Source: Streptomyces humidus (GTDB lineage: Bacteria > Actinomycetota > Actinomycetes > Streptomycetales > Streptomycetaceae). From it: a stretch of 64,000 bases of DNA. The stretch is from contig NZ_BMTL01000026.1 of NCBI RefSeq assembly GCF_014649655.1, positions 90,172 through 154,171 on the forward strand, read 5' to 3'. The translations under genes were made by a program, and so were the position numbers. Position 1 is the stretch's first letter; every line of letters starts with the position of its first letter. The notes beneath the pieces are model-generated. The model was not told the DNA's origin. It made no database searches and saw only the letters and a program-made list of their open reading frames with translations. Below, one piece after another: positions 52,801 through 61,763 of the stretch.

Positions 52801-54999
52801 TCAGAAGTCGACGGGAAAGCGGCGGGGGCGCGTGCCGGTGGCGCGGGCGTAGGCGTTGGCGACGGCTCCGGCCGCCGCCGGCACGCCCAGTTCGCCGGCC
52901 CCGCCAGGGCTGCGGTGGGAGGGCATGACATGGGCCTCGAAGTGCGTCGGACTGTGCCGCTGGCGGGCGTAGCGGAAGTCGGTGAAGCTCTCTTCGCGCA
53001 CCGCCCCCCGGTCGATGTGCAGGCCGGCGCTCAGGACGGTGGAGATCCCGTCGATCGCGGTGCCCATCAACTGGGCCTGCAGACCACGCGGGTTGACGAC
53101 CGTGCCGACGTCGGCGGCCATGACCACCCTCCGTACCCGGGGGTGGCGCGGGTCACTGGCGTCGATCTCGGCCAGACAGGCGACGCAGGATCCGTATTCC
53201 TCGTGGACGGCGACTCCCTGCGCGACACCGGCCGGCAAGGGCCGGCCCCAGTGGCCGGCGGCGGCGACCTTGCCCAGCACCCGGACCGCGGCCCTGCTGG
53301 TGAGGGTGGCGCACCGGAACGCGACCGGGTCCTCGCCCAGTCGCCTGGCGATCTCGTCGACGACGATCTCCTCGGCGGTCCGCATCGTTCCGGAGGACAC
53401 CGCACGCCATGCGCCGACAGGGATCGGCAGCCCGACCCCGCCCGACCGCACGGACAGCGCGCCGAAGGCGTACAGACCCTCGTCACCCGCCGCAGTCGCC
53501 GCCGCGCCCGCGGGCCCCGCGGCGATCGCCGAAAGACTCCGCGTCGTCGCCCGAGCGCCTTCGGAGGACTCGCCGACCTCGGCGACCCGGTGGGCGAACG
53601 CCACCACCTTCCCTCCGGCGAGACTGGCCCGGATCCTGTGGTGGCTGGCCGGCCGCATCCGGCCGTGCCGGATGTCGTCGCTGCGGCTCCACATCAGCTT
53701 CACCGGCAGGCGGGCCGCTTTCGATATCCGGGCCGCCTCGACGGCCGCCTCACAGGTCAGCCGGCGCCCGAACGAGCCGCCACCCCGGACGACGTGCACA
53801 CGGACCGCCGCCGCGGGCAGCCCGACAGCCGACGCGATCTCCTCCTGCGCGAAGACCGGGGTCTGGGAGGAGAACCAGATCTCGGCGCGGCCGGCGCGCA
53901 CGTCCGCCACCGCCGTCAGCACCTCCATCGGCGCATGGCTGACGAAAGCGAACTCGAACTCGCCCGTCACCTGGACCGATCCGCGCGGCGGAGCACCGAG
54001 CGACGGCACCGCGTCCCGCAGCCGGGCACGGATGTGCTTGTCGGACAGCGCGCCCAGGGGGCCCGGGGCCCAGGTGATCCGCAGCGCGTCACGGGCCTGG
54101 AAGGCGTGGTGGAACGTCTCCGCGACCACGGCCACACCGTGGGAGGTCCTGACGACCGCCAGGACGCCCGGCATGGCGCGGGCGGCCGAGTCGTCGACCG
54201 ATACGGGACTGCCGAGCAGCGTCGGGGGCCGGGCGACGAGTGTCGGCTTCGCCCCGGCCACCGAGAGGTCGCCGGTGTACTTCGCCCTGCCCGTGACGAG
54301 GTCCTGGGCGTCGATGCGGGTCGCCGGGTGGCCGATGATCCGGTGCAGTCGCGCCGGCTTCGGTGTGGCACGCCTCGGGGTGCGGATCCGGGCGGCGGCC
54401 TCGGTCAGGGATCCGAAGGTGGCCGTGCGTCCGTCCGGTGCCACCACCGTGGTGTCACGCGTGCGCAGCGTCCGCGCGGGCAGGTGCCACCGCCGGGCCG
54501 CGGCGTTCACCAGCCGGGCCCTGGCGGTGGCGGCCAGGTACCGGGCCGGGTCGTACAACGAGCGGACCGAACTGGAACCGCCCGTGTACTGACCGGGCAG
54601 TTCGGGCCGCGCGTCGGCGAGCGGGACGACGACGTCGGCGAGGCGGGCGTCCAGTTCCTCGGCGATCATCATCGCGACCGCGGTGGTGATGCCCTGGCCG
54701 ACCTCGACCCTCGGCAGCCGCACCACCACCTTGTTGGCGGCGGTCACTTCCAGGACCAGCTTCTCCGCGTCGGTGCCGGTGACGATCGCCCGGGACGGCC
54801 CCTGGGTTCCGGCCGGCCCGGTGGCGACCGCCGCGGCGGCCCGTGACGCCGTGCCGACGCCGGTCGGGACGCACAGGGTGAGCGTGGCCGCCGTCACCGC
54901 CTTGACGACGGCCCTTCGACGCGGCGGATCAGGAGCCGTGCGGCTGGGCCCGGACGCTTCGCCGTCGGCAGGGCGGGGCAGAGGACGGATGGGGTCCAT
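52801..54999 (-). CDS. IorB-type molybdopterin-binding oxidoreductase subunit with Tat-like signal
   Basis: The 732-aa protein belongs to the xanthine oxidase superfamily, IorB/aldehyde oxidoreductase branch. Residues 26-60 form a twin-arginine-like signal (RRRAVVKAVTAATLTLCVP). The cofactor-binding body includes RVEVGQGITTAVAMMIAEEL, RGGGSFGRRL and RAVSSGTMRTAEE. The catalytic Glu is in GGAGELGVPAAAGAVANA near the C-terminus. The signal implies action outside the membrane. It starts 45 bp after the copper amine oxidase-like gene, so oxidation of the aldehyde produced there is a reasonable inference; N-heterocycles are the alternative substrate. Confidence 0.9.
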   Translation of the reverse strand: MDPIRPLPRPADGEASGPSRTAPDPPRRRAVVKAVTAATLTLCVPTGVGTASRAAAAVATGPAGTQGPSRAIVTGTDAEKLVLEVTAANKVVVRLPRVEVGQGITTAVAMMIAEELDARLADVVVPLADARPELPGQYTGGSSSVRSLYDPARYLAATARARLVNAAARRWHLPARTLRTRDTTVVAPDGRTATFGSLTEAAARIRTPRRATPKPARLHRIIGHPATRIDAQDLVTGRAKYTGDLSVAGAKPTLVARPPTLLGSPVSVDDSAARAMPGVLAVVRTSHGVAVVAETFHHAFQARDALRITWAPGPLGALSDKHIRARLRDAVPSLGAPPRGSVQVTGEFEFAFVSHAPMEVLTAVADVRAGRAEIWFSSQTPVFAQEEIASAVGLPAAAVRVHVVRGGGSFGRRLTCEAAVEAARISKAARLPVKLMWSRSDDIRHGRMRPASHHRIRASLAGGKVVAFAHRVAEVGESSEGARATTRSLSAIAAGPAGAAATAAGDEGLYAFGALSVRSGGVGLPIPVGAWRAVSSGTMRTAEEIVVDEIARRLGEDPVAFRCATLTSRAAVRVLGKVAAAGHWGRPLPAGVAQGVAVHEEYGSCVACLAEIDASDPRHPRVRRVVMAADVGTVVNPRGLQAQLMGTAIDGISTVLSAGLHIDRGAVREESFTDFRYARQRHSPTHFEAHVMPSHRSPGGAGELGVPAAAGAVANAYARATGTRPRRFPVDF

Positions 55000-55044
55000 G
55001 AGGCGCTCCTCGTGATCGCGGCCGGTGGGGAAGCCTGCTGTCGG

Positions 55045-56337
55045 TCAGTGCCCGCGACCGTTGTGCCCGGACAACTCCTCCGGGGTGAGCGGGCTCATCG
55101 CGGTGACATCGCGGGGCACGAGCTGGAAGCCCTGCCAGTGGATCGGCATCGGAGTCTGGTCCTCGTCGCGGGGTATGTGGTGGAAGCCCACGTTGACCCA
55201 CATGACGGGCTGGGTGAGGCGCTCGCCGTCGGCCCACTTGTCCACCGACTTGCCCCGGGAGGCACAGGCGGGGTCGACGTTTCCGCTGGCCAGCTGCTCG
55301 CAGCCGCGGTACTGGGTGAAGTAGACGTCCTTGGAGGTGTAGGCATGGGCCTCGTAGGGGTCGGAGGCTTCCTGGACGAGCTGCCAGGAACGCCGGTGCC
55401 CGTCGGCGTTCTTCCCCGTCGTGCTGACCACGCGCCACCAGCGCCGCGGGGCCGACTTGGCGGCGAGTTCCCTCGTGACGGACTTCCTGGTGGTGGTGAG
55501 AACGGCGGAGCCCGACCCGCGGCCGGTGACCTTGGTGTCGAACTGCTCGACGGCGGCCTTGGAGGAGCCGTCGAGGCCGAAGTTCAGCCGCCACAGCACG
55601 GAGTGGTAGTGATTGGTCGAACGGTCGCGGTCGCCCTTGCCGATCGGCCATCCGGTGCCCGCGCCGCTGTAGTCGCCGGGTGACAGGTCCCCGGTGGCGC
55701 CCATCTTGGCGGTGATGGTGCCGTCGTCGGAGAAGTTCCACTGCGTGACGTACTCGTACCAGCCGAGCTGGGAGACGGAGAAGACGACCAGATCGTCACC
55801 CTGCTTCGTGAACTTCTCCTGCTTCTCGCCGTCTTCGCCCCCCGTGTCGCTGCGGTACGCGTAACCGCGCGGCCTCGTCATGACACAGAGCGCCTTGACG
55901 ACACGCCGGCTGCCCGGGACGTAGACGGAGCTGATGGTGCCGCCGGGACACTCCTCGGGCCCGATGTCGATCGCGGTGTTGCCGAATCCGATGTCGGACA
56001 CGTCGTTGTACTCGGTCGTGCCGGAGTCGTAGGGCACGTTGACCTGTGCCAGAGCGGCCGACGAGAGCACCTTGTGCGCGTTCGCCTCCGTCTTCGGCCG
56101 GTACGCGATGTTCTCCAGCACCAGGCCCTTGATGTCGCTGACGCGCCAGCACATCGACCAGGTGGTGCCGTTGGGAAGCCGGTGGTCGACGGCAGCGGCG
56201 CCGTTCCCGCAGGACGGCGCGGGGGCCGCCTGAGGTGCGGTGCGGGGTGCGGCGACCGCGCCGGCGCCGGGGACGAAAGCAGGCAGGAGCAGCGCCGAGG
56301 CCGCGGTGGCGGCCAGGCGCACGCTGAGGGTGCGCAT
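55045..56337 (-). CDS. Secreted copper amine oxidase catalytic domain protein
   Basis: The 430-aa protein has a Sec signal (LAATAASALLLPAFVPGAGA) and the copper amine oxidase catalytic domain alone. The likely catalytic base is the Asp in DVSDIGFGNTAI. The cofactor-precursor Tyr aligns in SQLGWYEYVTQWNF, where the usual Asn before it is Trp. Copper His ligands appear in NHYHSVLWRL and in HHIPRDEDQTPMPIHWQGF. The enzyme would oxidise amines to aldehydes, ammonia and H2O2. It lacks the N2/N3 domains, which appear in the gene 44 bp upstream. With the Asn-to-Trp change, activity needs confirmation. Confidence 0.85.
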   Translation of the reverse strand: MRTLSVRLAATAASALLLPAFVPGAGAVAAPRTAPQAAPAPSCGNGAAAVDHRLPNGTTWSMCWRVSDIKGLVLENIAYRPKTEANAHKVLSSAALAQVNVPYDSGTTEYNDVSDIGFGNTAIDIGPEECPGGTISSVYVPGSRRVVKALCVMTRPRGYAYRSDTGGEDGEKQEKFTKQGDDLVVFSVSQLGWYEYVTQWNFSDDGTITAKMGATGDLSPGDYSGAGTGWPIGKGDRDRSTNHYHSVLWRLNFGLDGSSKAAVEQFDTKVTGRGSGSAVLTTTRKSVTRELAAKSAPRRWWRVVSTTGKNADGHRRSWQLVQEASDPYEAHAYTSKDVYFTQYRGCEQLASGNVDPACASRGKSVDKWADGERLTQPVMWVNVGFHHIPRDEDQTPMPIHWQGFQLVPRDVTAMSPLTPEELSGHNGRGH

Positions 56338-56381
56338 GAGTGAGTTCTCCGTCGGATGCGGGAAGATGCGGGGGACGTGCG

Positions 56382-57224
56382 TCAGGCGTGGATGCGGCGG
56401 ACGCTGCCGTCGCTGAGATCGATCACGAGATCGGTCGTGTCGATCCACGGACCGCCCTTCACCCGGGTGAAGAGCCGCACACAGCGGTGCCTGCCGCAGG
56501 CGGCCAACGAGGCCGGACCGCTCTGCTCGGCCGTGTTGTAGGAGATTCCCTGAAGAGTGAGCTGGGCGGCGCCGGTGAGTTCCCTGCCCCGTGCGGCGGC
56601 CTTGAAGTCCTTACGCAGCCCCGCGCCGAGACCGCTCCTGATCAGCAGTTCGGCCGCGCGGATCGTCTCGTCGGCCGAGGGGGGCGGTTGCACCCCGCCG
56701 GCGGTACGGGTGCTCTCCACCGTGCCGGAGGTGAGGTCGACGGTCTTCTTGACCAGTTGGTCGGAACCGTAGTCGTAGAAGAGCACGTCGACTCGTCTGG
56801 CCTCGTCACCACTGGGCACGGCGGACTCGGCCAGTTCGGTGTCGAGGTACTCGGGTCCCTTCCGGCCGCTGACATCGCGTGCGCCGGGCATCCGGCCGGG
56901 GCCCAGCGCCAGGGCCTTGGCCCGGTCGACCTCGGTCTCGGTCAACGGCCCGCGTCCGGTCCGCTGCTCGCCTGCCGGAGCCGGGCGTTCGGCGGTGGCC
57001 GCCCCGGCCCTGTCTCCGGGCGCGGGTGTGCCGGACTGCGTTGACCGGTACGCGCCGTCCGTACGCCCGGGACGGTCGGCGCCCGTCGCGTCGGACGGCA
57101 GAGTGACGGCGGTCATCGCCGCGGTGCCGACGGCCGCCACGGCGGCTCCCCACAGCACGCGTCTCGTACCGCGTCGGGCCACCGAGCCGGCCGTCGATGC
57201 GCGCCCGTTCCGTCGCTCCGTCAT
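56382..57224 (-). CDS. Secreted protein resembling copper amine oxidase N2/N3 domains
   Basis: The 280-aa protein starts at ATG 57224 with an arginine-rich signal (ARRGTRRVLWGAAVAAVGTA). The mature part starts PLTETEVDRAKALALG and includes RRVDVLFYDYGSDQLVKKTV and TAGGVQPPPSADETIRAAE. These resemble the small N2/N3 domains that precede the catalytic domain in ordinary copper amine oxidases. Together with the downstream protein (280 + 430 aa) it would approximate one full-length enzyme. A plain unknown lipoprotein or secreted protein is the alternative; the domain match is by eye. Confidence 0.68.
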   Translation of the reverse strand: MTERRNGRASTAGSVARRGTRRVLWGAAVAAVGTAAMTAVTLPSDATGADRPGRTDGAYRSTQSGTPAPGDRAGAATAERPAPAGEQRTGRGPLTETEVDRAKALALGPGRMPGARDVSGRKGPEYLDTELAESAVPSGDEARRVDVLFYDYGSDQLVKKTVDLTSGTVESTRTAGGVQPPPSADETIRAAELLIRSGLGAGLRKDFKAAARGRELTGAAQLTLQGISYNTAEQSGPASLAACGRHRCVRLFTRVKGGPWIDTTDLVIDLSDGSVRRIHA

Positions 57225-57739
57225 ACAGGTCGCCCTCCACCGGTCTTGATGCTGTCCTCGCACACGGTAGGAACCGGCGCGGCACCGTGCCGATCACCGA
57301 AAGTCGTTGCGGGAGACGACCTTCGTCGACCGTCGACGGCCCTGGGCCGGTGAGCGCACGACCCCGGACGGCTCGACACCCGTCGAGGAGTTCTTCCGGC
57401 TCCTGGAGGTGTACCGGTCTGGATCCGGGCGGGCACGCCGCCGCGTGCGGCTCGTCAGCAAGCACCCCGTCCGCGGCTTCGGCTCGCTGTCGGGAAGCTT
57501 CTTGTGGGGGACCTGCTTGTCGGGGACCTTCTTGTCGGGGACCTTCTTGTCGGGGACCTTCTTGCCGACCGAGTCACGCCTTACCCCAGCCGTTGCGCGG
57601 GCACGTCGTCAGGACGAAGGTGCACCGTGGACCGGAACCCGGGCCGGACCGGGGCGGGCGGGGAGGACGGCGGCCCTCAGACAGGACCGGATCGTCCTGC
57701 GGGAACCTCCGCACGCACACCCGCCCCGGCGAACCCCGG
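57225..57739. other. 515-bp region without a supported gene
   Basis: The left end should hold the promoter of the amine oxidase run. The rest includes a 15-bp minisatellite (57486-57570). Open frames here have no recognisable start context or composition. Confidence 0.5.
57486..57570. repeat. 15-bp minisatellite (CTTGTCGGGGACCTT)
   Basis: About five tandem copies occur; the three at 57516-57560 are identical and the outer ones are degenerate. In one plus-strand frame they would encode Leu-Ser-Gly-Thr-Phe and in another Val-Gly-Asp-Leu-Leu, both like pentapeptide repeats. I see no convincing gene around them. Confidence 0.75.
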
Positions 57740-58180
57740 TCAGCGGCGGCCGGTGGACAGGACGACGAGGAACTGGCCGCCGCCCGCCTCGACACCGGCG
57801 GTCACCGGAAGGCCCGGGACCAGTCGGGAGAACCGGTCCACCAGCCACTCCGCCGCCTCGTGAGCGTCCCGCGCGGTCGGACAGCGGCCCACGATCTCGC
57901 GGCCCCCCTTGCGCTCCAGCCTCCCGGCAACGGTGATCAGCGGCGCGGGTTCGACCACGTACAGGTGGTCCGGCCAGGCGATGACGACCTTCACCGCGCC
58001 CTTGCGGCTGTTGCAGTCACGGTGCGCGAGCCGCTCGGCGACCTTCGCCTTCCGGTCGGCGGTCCGGCTGTCGACACTGGGCCCCCTCGGGTCGTTCACC
58101 GACTTGTCGGGGTCGACCGGTTCGTCGCACACCCAGCACCGCCAGCCGTCACGCTCGGCCACATCATCAAGGAGACTCAT
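57740..58180 (-). CDS. Small HNH-endonuclease-like zinc protein
   Basis: The 146-aa protein has a C-x2-C pair in RCWVCDEPVDPD and a later LAHRDCNSRKGA, the arrangement of HNH-type zinc-bound nucleases. The residues between are short, and the central catalytic His is not obvious apart from AHRDC. The C-terminal half is unrelated to the nuclease core (ARDAHEAAEWLVDRFSRLV). Nuclease function is possible but not secure. ATG at 58180. Confidence 0.72.
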   Translation of the reverse strand: MSLLDDVAERDGWRCWVCDEPVDPDKSVNDPRGPSVDSRTADRKAKVAERLAHRDCNSRKGAVKVVIAWPDHLYVVEPAPLITVAGRLERKGGREIVGRCPTARDAHEAAEWLVDRFSRLVPGLPVTAGVEAGGGQFLVVLSTGRR

Positions 58181-58356
58181 CCGAGCAAGCTAGCCTGCCC
58201 GGCCGCCGCCGCGCGCACCAGGGCCTCGGCGGGCAGGTGGGCCGTGGTGCGCCGCAGGTCGCAGGGGCGCGCTCGACCGGCTGCCCCACGCCGGCGTCGT
58301 CCATGGCGAGGGCGGCAGCCATGTGTCGGACGCGCCGGAGAGGCCCCTCGTTCGCG

Positions 58357-58806
58357 CTACTCGCAGGCGCCGGGCCCGGCAGTGTGGTGCGGGTGTCCGC
58401 TGGTCCGGCGTGCCTCCTTCAGCTCCGCCTCGTAAAGGTGGTCTCTGCCGCCGGCGAGTTCCTGGCGGGCCTTCTTCTCGAGGGCTTTGAACGGCTCGTA
58501 GTAGGTGTCGTTGTAGGCCTCGACGATCTGGAAGGTCCAGTGCCCGGGGATGACGTTGCGGCCCAGGATCTCCTCCTGGACGCGCCCGGCCCAGTCCGCG
58601 TGACCGGCCTCGCCCAGCAGCGCGACCGCGCGGTCCAGTTCTAGGTCGGCGCCGCCGGTCAGCTGATGGAACGCGTACAGGTGGCCGCGGGCGCGTTCGG
58701 TCGTCTCCAGGGCCTTGGACAGAGCCCCGAGGGCTTCCACGGTGGTGTCGGACACGCCGTCCGGCCGGCGGTGAGAAGGGTCGGGGCCGTCGTTGTGATC
58801 GTTCAT
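58357..58806 (-). CDS. Conserved hypothetical helical protein
   Basis: The 149-aa protein starts at ATG 58806 and is mostly helical. Its central part (ERARGHLYAFHQLTGGADLE and WTFQIVEAYNDTYYEPFKAL) looks like a compact conserved actinobacterial family, but I do not recognise it. There is no signal peptide or membrane span. The neighbours give no functional hint. Confidence 0.75.
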   Translation of the reverse strand: MNDHNDGPDPSHRRPDGVSDTTVEALGALSKALETTERARGHLYAFHQLTGGADLELDRAVALLGEAGHADWAGRVQEEILGRNVIPGHWTFQIVEAYNDTYYEPFKALEKKARQELAGGRDHLYEAELKEARRTSGHPHHTAGPGACE

Positions 58807-59091
58807 GAAGACATGAGTGTCCCGTGGAGCGTCTCTCGCACCGCCGTCTTTCGAGCGGACGTGCGTCCGCCCGCCTCCCGGCGACGTCGGCCTCCCGGGT
58901 GCATCCGGCATCCCTCTTACCGGCGAAGAGCAGGTAAGGGTTCGGGACACGTTCCCGTTCGAGTGCCCGCCGCACCGAGGGATACGGGAGGCGTGGCGCT
59001 CCCGGGTCCCGCGCGGCGGCGCGGGGCCCGGTCCGAACCCTCGGGCCGAGGAGTGCGGGGGCCAGGGCCCCGATCTGCTGGACTTCGGCGA
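58807..59091. other. 285-bp gap, no gene seen
   Basis: Nothing beyond the probable promoter of the helical protein can be identified. The open frames crossing it have the arginine-rich composition of antisense GC-rich DNA. Confidence 0.45.
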
Positions 59092-60089
59092 TCACGAGAG
59101 CACCGTCAGCACGATCTTGCCCTGCAGGTGGCCCAGCGCGGCTCGCCTGTGTGCGCTGCCCGCCTCGAGCAGCGGGTAGGTGCTGTCCACCCCGACCTGG
59201 AGCCTGCCCGCGTCGAACAGGCCCCCGATCTCGGCGAGCTGGGGGCCGTTGGAACGCACCTGGATGTTCGAGACCGTGATGCCCAGACGCGCCGTCTCCT
59301 CCGGGTCGAACTGGGCGAAGAACACCGGAAGCATGGTGCCACCGCGCTTGAGCACGGTCAGGAAGCGTGAGCTGTCCGGACCGCCGACGGTGTCGATCAC
59401 CAGGTCGACACCGCCGGCCACGTCCGTCGCCCGCGTCCTGGTGTAGTCGATGAACTCATCGGCGCCGAGCTTGCGCAGGAACTGTTCGTGCCGGCCCGAG
59501 GCCACCGCGATGACGTGTGCCCCCTTCCATTTCGCCAGCTGGACCGCGAAGTGGCCCACTCCACCGGCGGCCCCGTTGACCAGCACGGTCGTCCCGGACG
59601 TGATCGGCACCGGCTGGTGCACCCGGCCGGTGAAGGGGGACGGCACGTCGTGGCCGAGATCGATCAGGTACTGCCAGGCCGTGAGCACGGCCATCGGCGC
59701 CCCGGCCGCCTGCACGTGGTCGATCCCGGCCGGCTTGTGAGCCAGGTCCGAGGCCGGCGCGGCCACGTACTCGGCGTACGTCCGGCCGTCGAAGCCGGGA
59801 AACCGCAGCATGCCGAAGACCTCGTCACCGACGGCGAACCCCGGCACGTCCGGAGCGACCGCCTGGACCACGCCCGACATGTCCGTTCCGGGGATCAGGG
59901 GGAACTCCAGCGCCGGCCTCATCTCCGCCGGCATGACCTTCATCCCCTCACGCAGGTACCGGTCCGGCGGGTTGACGCCCACCGCGTGCACCCGGACGAG
60001 CACCTCGCCCGGGCCGATCCCGGGAACCGGCACCTCGTCGTACCGCAGAACTTCCGCCCGCCCGCTTCGTGGAACTGGATCGCCTTCAT
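59092..60089 (-). pseudogene. NADP-dependent medium-chain oxidoreductase with apparent 1-nt frameshift near codon 12
   Basis: From the ATG at 60089 the frame reads MKAIQFHEAGG, the normal start of this family, then leaves frame. The rest (EVLRYDEVPVPGIGPGEV to the stop at 59092) lies in the next frame. The join falls within CCGCCCGCCCGC on the plus strand (about 60054-60065), so one base seems to be missing. The remaining about 320 aa are intact, with VLVNGAAGGVGHFAVQLAKW for NADP binding. Either this is a recent pseudogene or a sequencing error in a GC-rich repeat. It is divergent from a LysR regulator that probably controls it. Confidence 0.75.
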
Positions 60090-60210
60090 CGTGCCCGTCG
60101 CTTTCCTGGGGAGACGTTGCTCCTTCAGTCAAGGCCCGGGACGGCACGGCCGTCCAAGACCGGTTCGGCAACCCGTCATTCCGAAACGGCATGACCCGTA
60201 CGCTGGAAAG

Positions 60211-61086
60211 GTGAACGATCTCGGACAGGACCTGGAACTGCGACTGGTGCGCTACTTCACCGTGGTGGCCGCGCACCAGCACTTCGGCCGGGCCGCCGCC
60301 GACCTGCACGTGGCCCAGCCGGCGCTGAGCCGCCAGATCCAACGGCTCGAGAGGTATCTCGGCGAACGACTGCTGGACCGCGTGCCCCAGGGCGCCAGGC
60401 TCACTCCGGCCGGCCAGAGGTTCCTCCCCCGGGCCCAAGCCCTGCTGCAGGCCGCCCGCCAGGCCGAGCTGGCCGTGCGTGAACAAGCACAGACCGGACG
60501 GATCTCCATCGGCTACGTGGAAGACCTGGTGATCACCGCCGCCGTACGGGAACTGCGCCGCCGTCACCCGGACGCCGAGATCGCCACCCGCCACCTGAGC
60601 TGCCGCGACGTCGGCGCGTTGTCCGACAGGCGCGTCGACGCCCTGATCGCGCGGGCCCCGCTGCCGCTCGCCGCCGACGACGTGTTCACCACCCCGCTGT
60701 ACCAGGAGCCCCGGATGCTCGTGGTCCCGCGCGGCCATCCCCTGGCCGACCGCGCGTCGGTGACCGCGGAAGAACTGGCGGACGAGGAGGCGGCGCCGTG
60801 CGCGTTCGAGACCGCGGACTGGACTTCCCTCCGGATCCTCGGGGCCGGCGTGCCGCCGACCGAGAGCTACGAGGACAAACTCGAACTCGTCGCGAGTGGC
60901 AGGGCGATCGCCGTGCTGCCGGTCGGCGATCGGCGTAGCTCACTGCGGCCCGACCTCCGCACCGTCCCGATCGAGGGCGCTCCCCCCAGCCAGGTCGTGC
61001 TGGCCGCCCGCAGGGACGACCCCAATCCGATGATCAGGAGTCTGCGGCTGGCGGCCCAGACCGTCCTGACCGCCGCGGCGGCCTGA
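60211..61086 (+). CDS. LysR-family transcriptional regulator
   Basis: The 291-aa protein has the LysR HTH at about residues 8-65 (AAADLHVAQPALSRQIQRLE) and a C-terminal effector-binding domain (ISIGYVEDLVITAAVRELRR). The GTG at 60211 follows GGAAAG. It is divergent from the medium-chain oxidoreductase across about 120 bp, the usual arrangement for a LysR protein and its target. Confidence 0.93.
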   Translation: MNDLGQDLELRLVRYFTVVAAHQHFGRAAADLHVAQPALSRQIQRLERYLGERLLDRVPQGARLTPAGQRFLPRAQALLQAARQAELAVREQAQTGRISIGYVEDLVITAAVRELRRRHPDAEIATRHLSCRDVGALSDRRVDALIARAPLPLAADDVFTTPLYQEPRMLVVPRGHPLADRASVTAEELADEEAAPCAFETADWTSLRILGAGVPPTESYEDKLELVASGRAIAVLPVGDRRSSLRPDLRTVPIEGAPPSQVVLAARRDDPNPMIRSLRLAAQTVLTAAAA

Positions 61087-61103
61087 CCAGGACCAGCCGA
61101 CCC

Positions 61104-61131
61104 GCTGCCCGCTGCCCACTGCCCACTGCCC
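61104..61131. repeat. Short 7-bp tandem repeat (RCTGCCC)
   Basis: Four consecutive 7-mers of GCTGCCC or ACTGCCC follow the lysR stop; the last leads into a small GCCC/GGGC hairpin. It may be part of a terminator. Confidence 0.5.
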
Positions 61132-61238
61132 ACTGGGCTGTCCCGGGCATACGGAACGATCCCCCAGTGGCTGGGATGCGGTTCTCGACGTAGCACCGGA
61201 CTTCGAGCGGCGCTCCCCGCCGCCCCCGGTGACCCGGG

Positions 61239-61763
61239 TCAGTCCAAGAGGGCGACGAGTCCCGCCACCCAGATCGCGAGGAACGCAAGAACTCCGACCA
61301 GGCAGCCGACGCCCGCCAGCGCACCGCCGACCGTCCATGGCCCGGAGGGCGCCTCGTCCTCCTCCGGGCCGTCCCGGTAGGAGGCGGGGTCGTCCCAGTC
61401 GACGGGGTGCCCCAGCTCCTCGGCGCAGGCGGCCCGCACCGCGACCAGTTGCCTCTCCGCGAACGAGGTGGCAGCCATCGCCTCTGGTCCCTGCCAGGCG
61501 AGGGCCCTCATCCGCCACCCGGGAGACCCGTACCGCGCCTCGAAGGCGGCGGTCTCGTCGGGGTTGCGGTCCTCTTCGAGGTACATCCAGCGTCCGGCCT
61601 CGGCGGCATCGCCGTACAGCCGGTACACCTCGGCAAGACGCCGACGGAGCGTCAGGTCGTACGGGAAGGACGAGACGAGACCACGCAAACGCTGGCGCGC
61701 GACGGGAATCCGGCCGGCGGCCAGGTCTGCGTCGACTCGGACAAGGGTCTCTCTCAGGGGCAT
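61239..61763 (-). CDS. DUF6584-like small membrane-anchored protein
   Basis: The 174-aa protein has a helical N-terminal region (ARQRLRGLVSSFPYDLTLRR, VYRLYGDAAEAGRWMYLEED) resembling the actinobacterial DUF6584 family, and a C-terminal membrane span (ALAGVGCLVGVLAFLAIWVA). The N-terminal domain should face the cytoplasm. The function is unknown. ATG at 61763; a GTG at 61769 is also possible and neither has a strong RBS. Confidence 0.75.
   Translation of the reverse strand: MPLRETLVRVDADLAAGRIPVARQRLRGLVSSFPYDLTLRRRLAEVYRLYGDAAEAGRWMYLEEDRNPDETAAFEARYGSPGWRMRALAWQGPEAMAATSFAERQLVAVRAACAEELGHPVDWDDPASYRDGPEEDEAPSGPWTVGGALAGVGCLVGVLAFLAIWVAGLVALLD

Noticed and set aside
57504..57863. Pentapeptide-repeat-like small gene across the 15-bp minisatellite
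   Set aside because: The rest of the frame has antisense-like composition and it runs into the HNH-like gene; two other frames give equally repeat-like peptides.
58190..59095. A 301-codon minus-strand frame overlapping the helical hypothetical protein
   Set aside because: Arg/Pro-rich with no conserved segments; the 149-aa frame inside it has normal composition and a better start.
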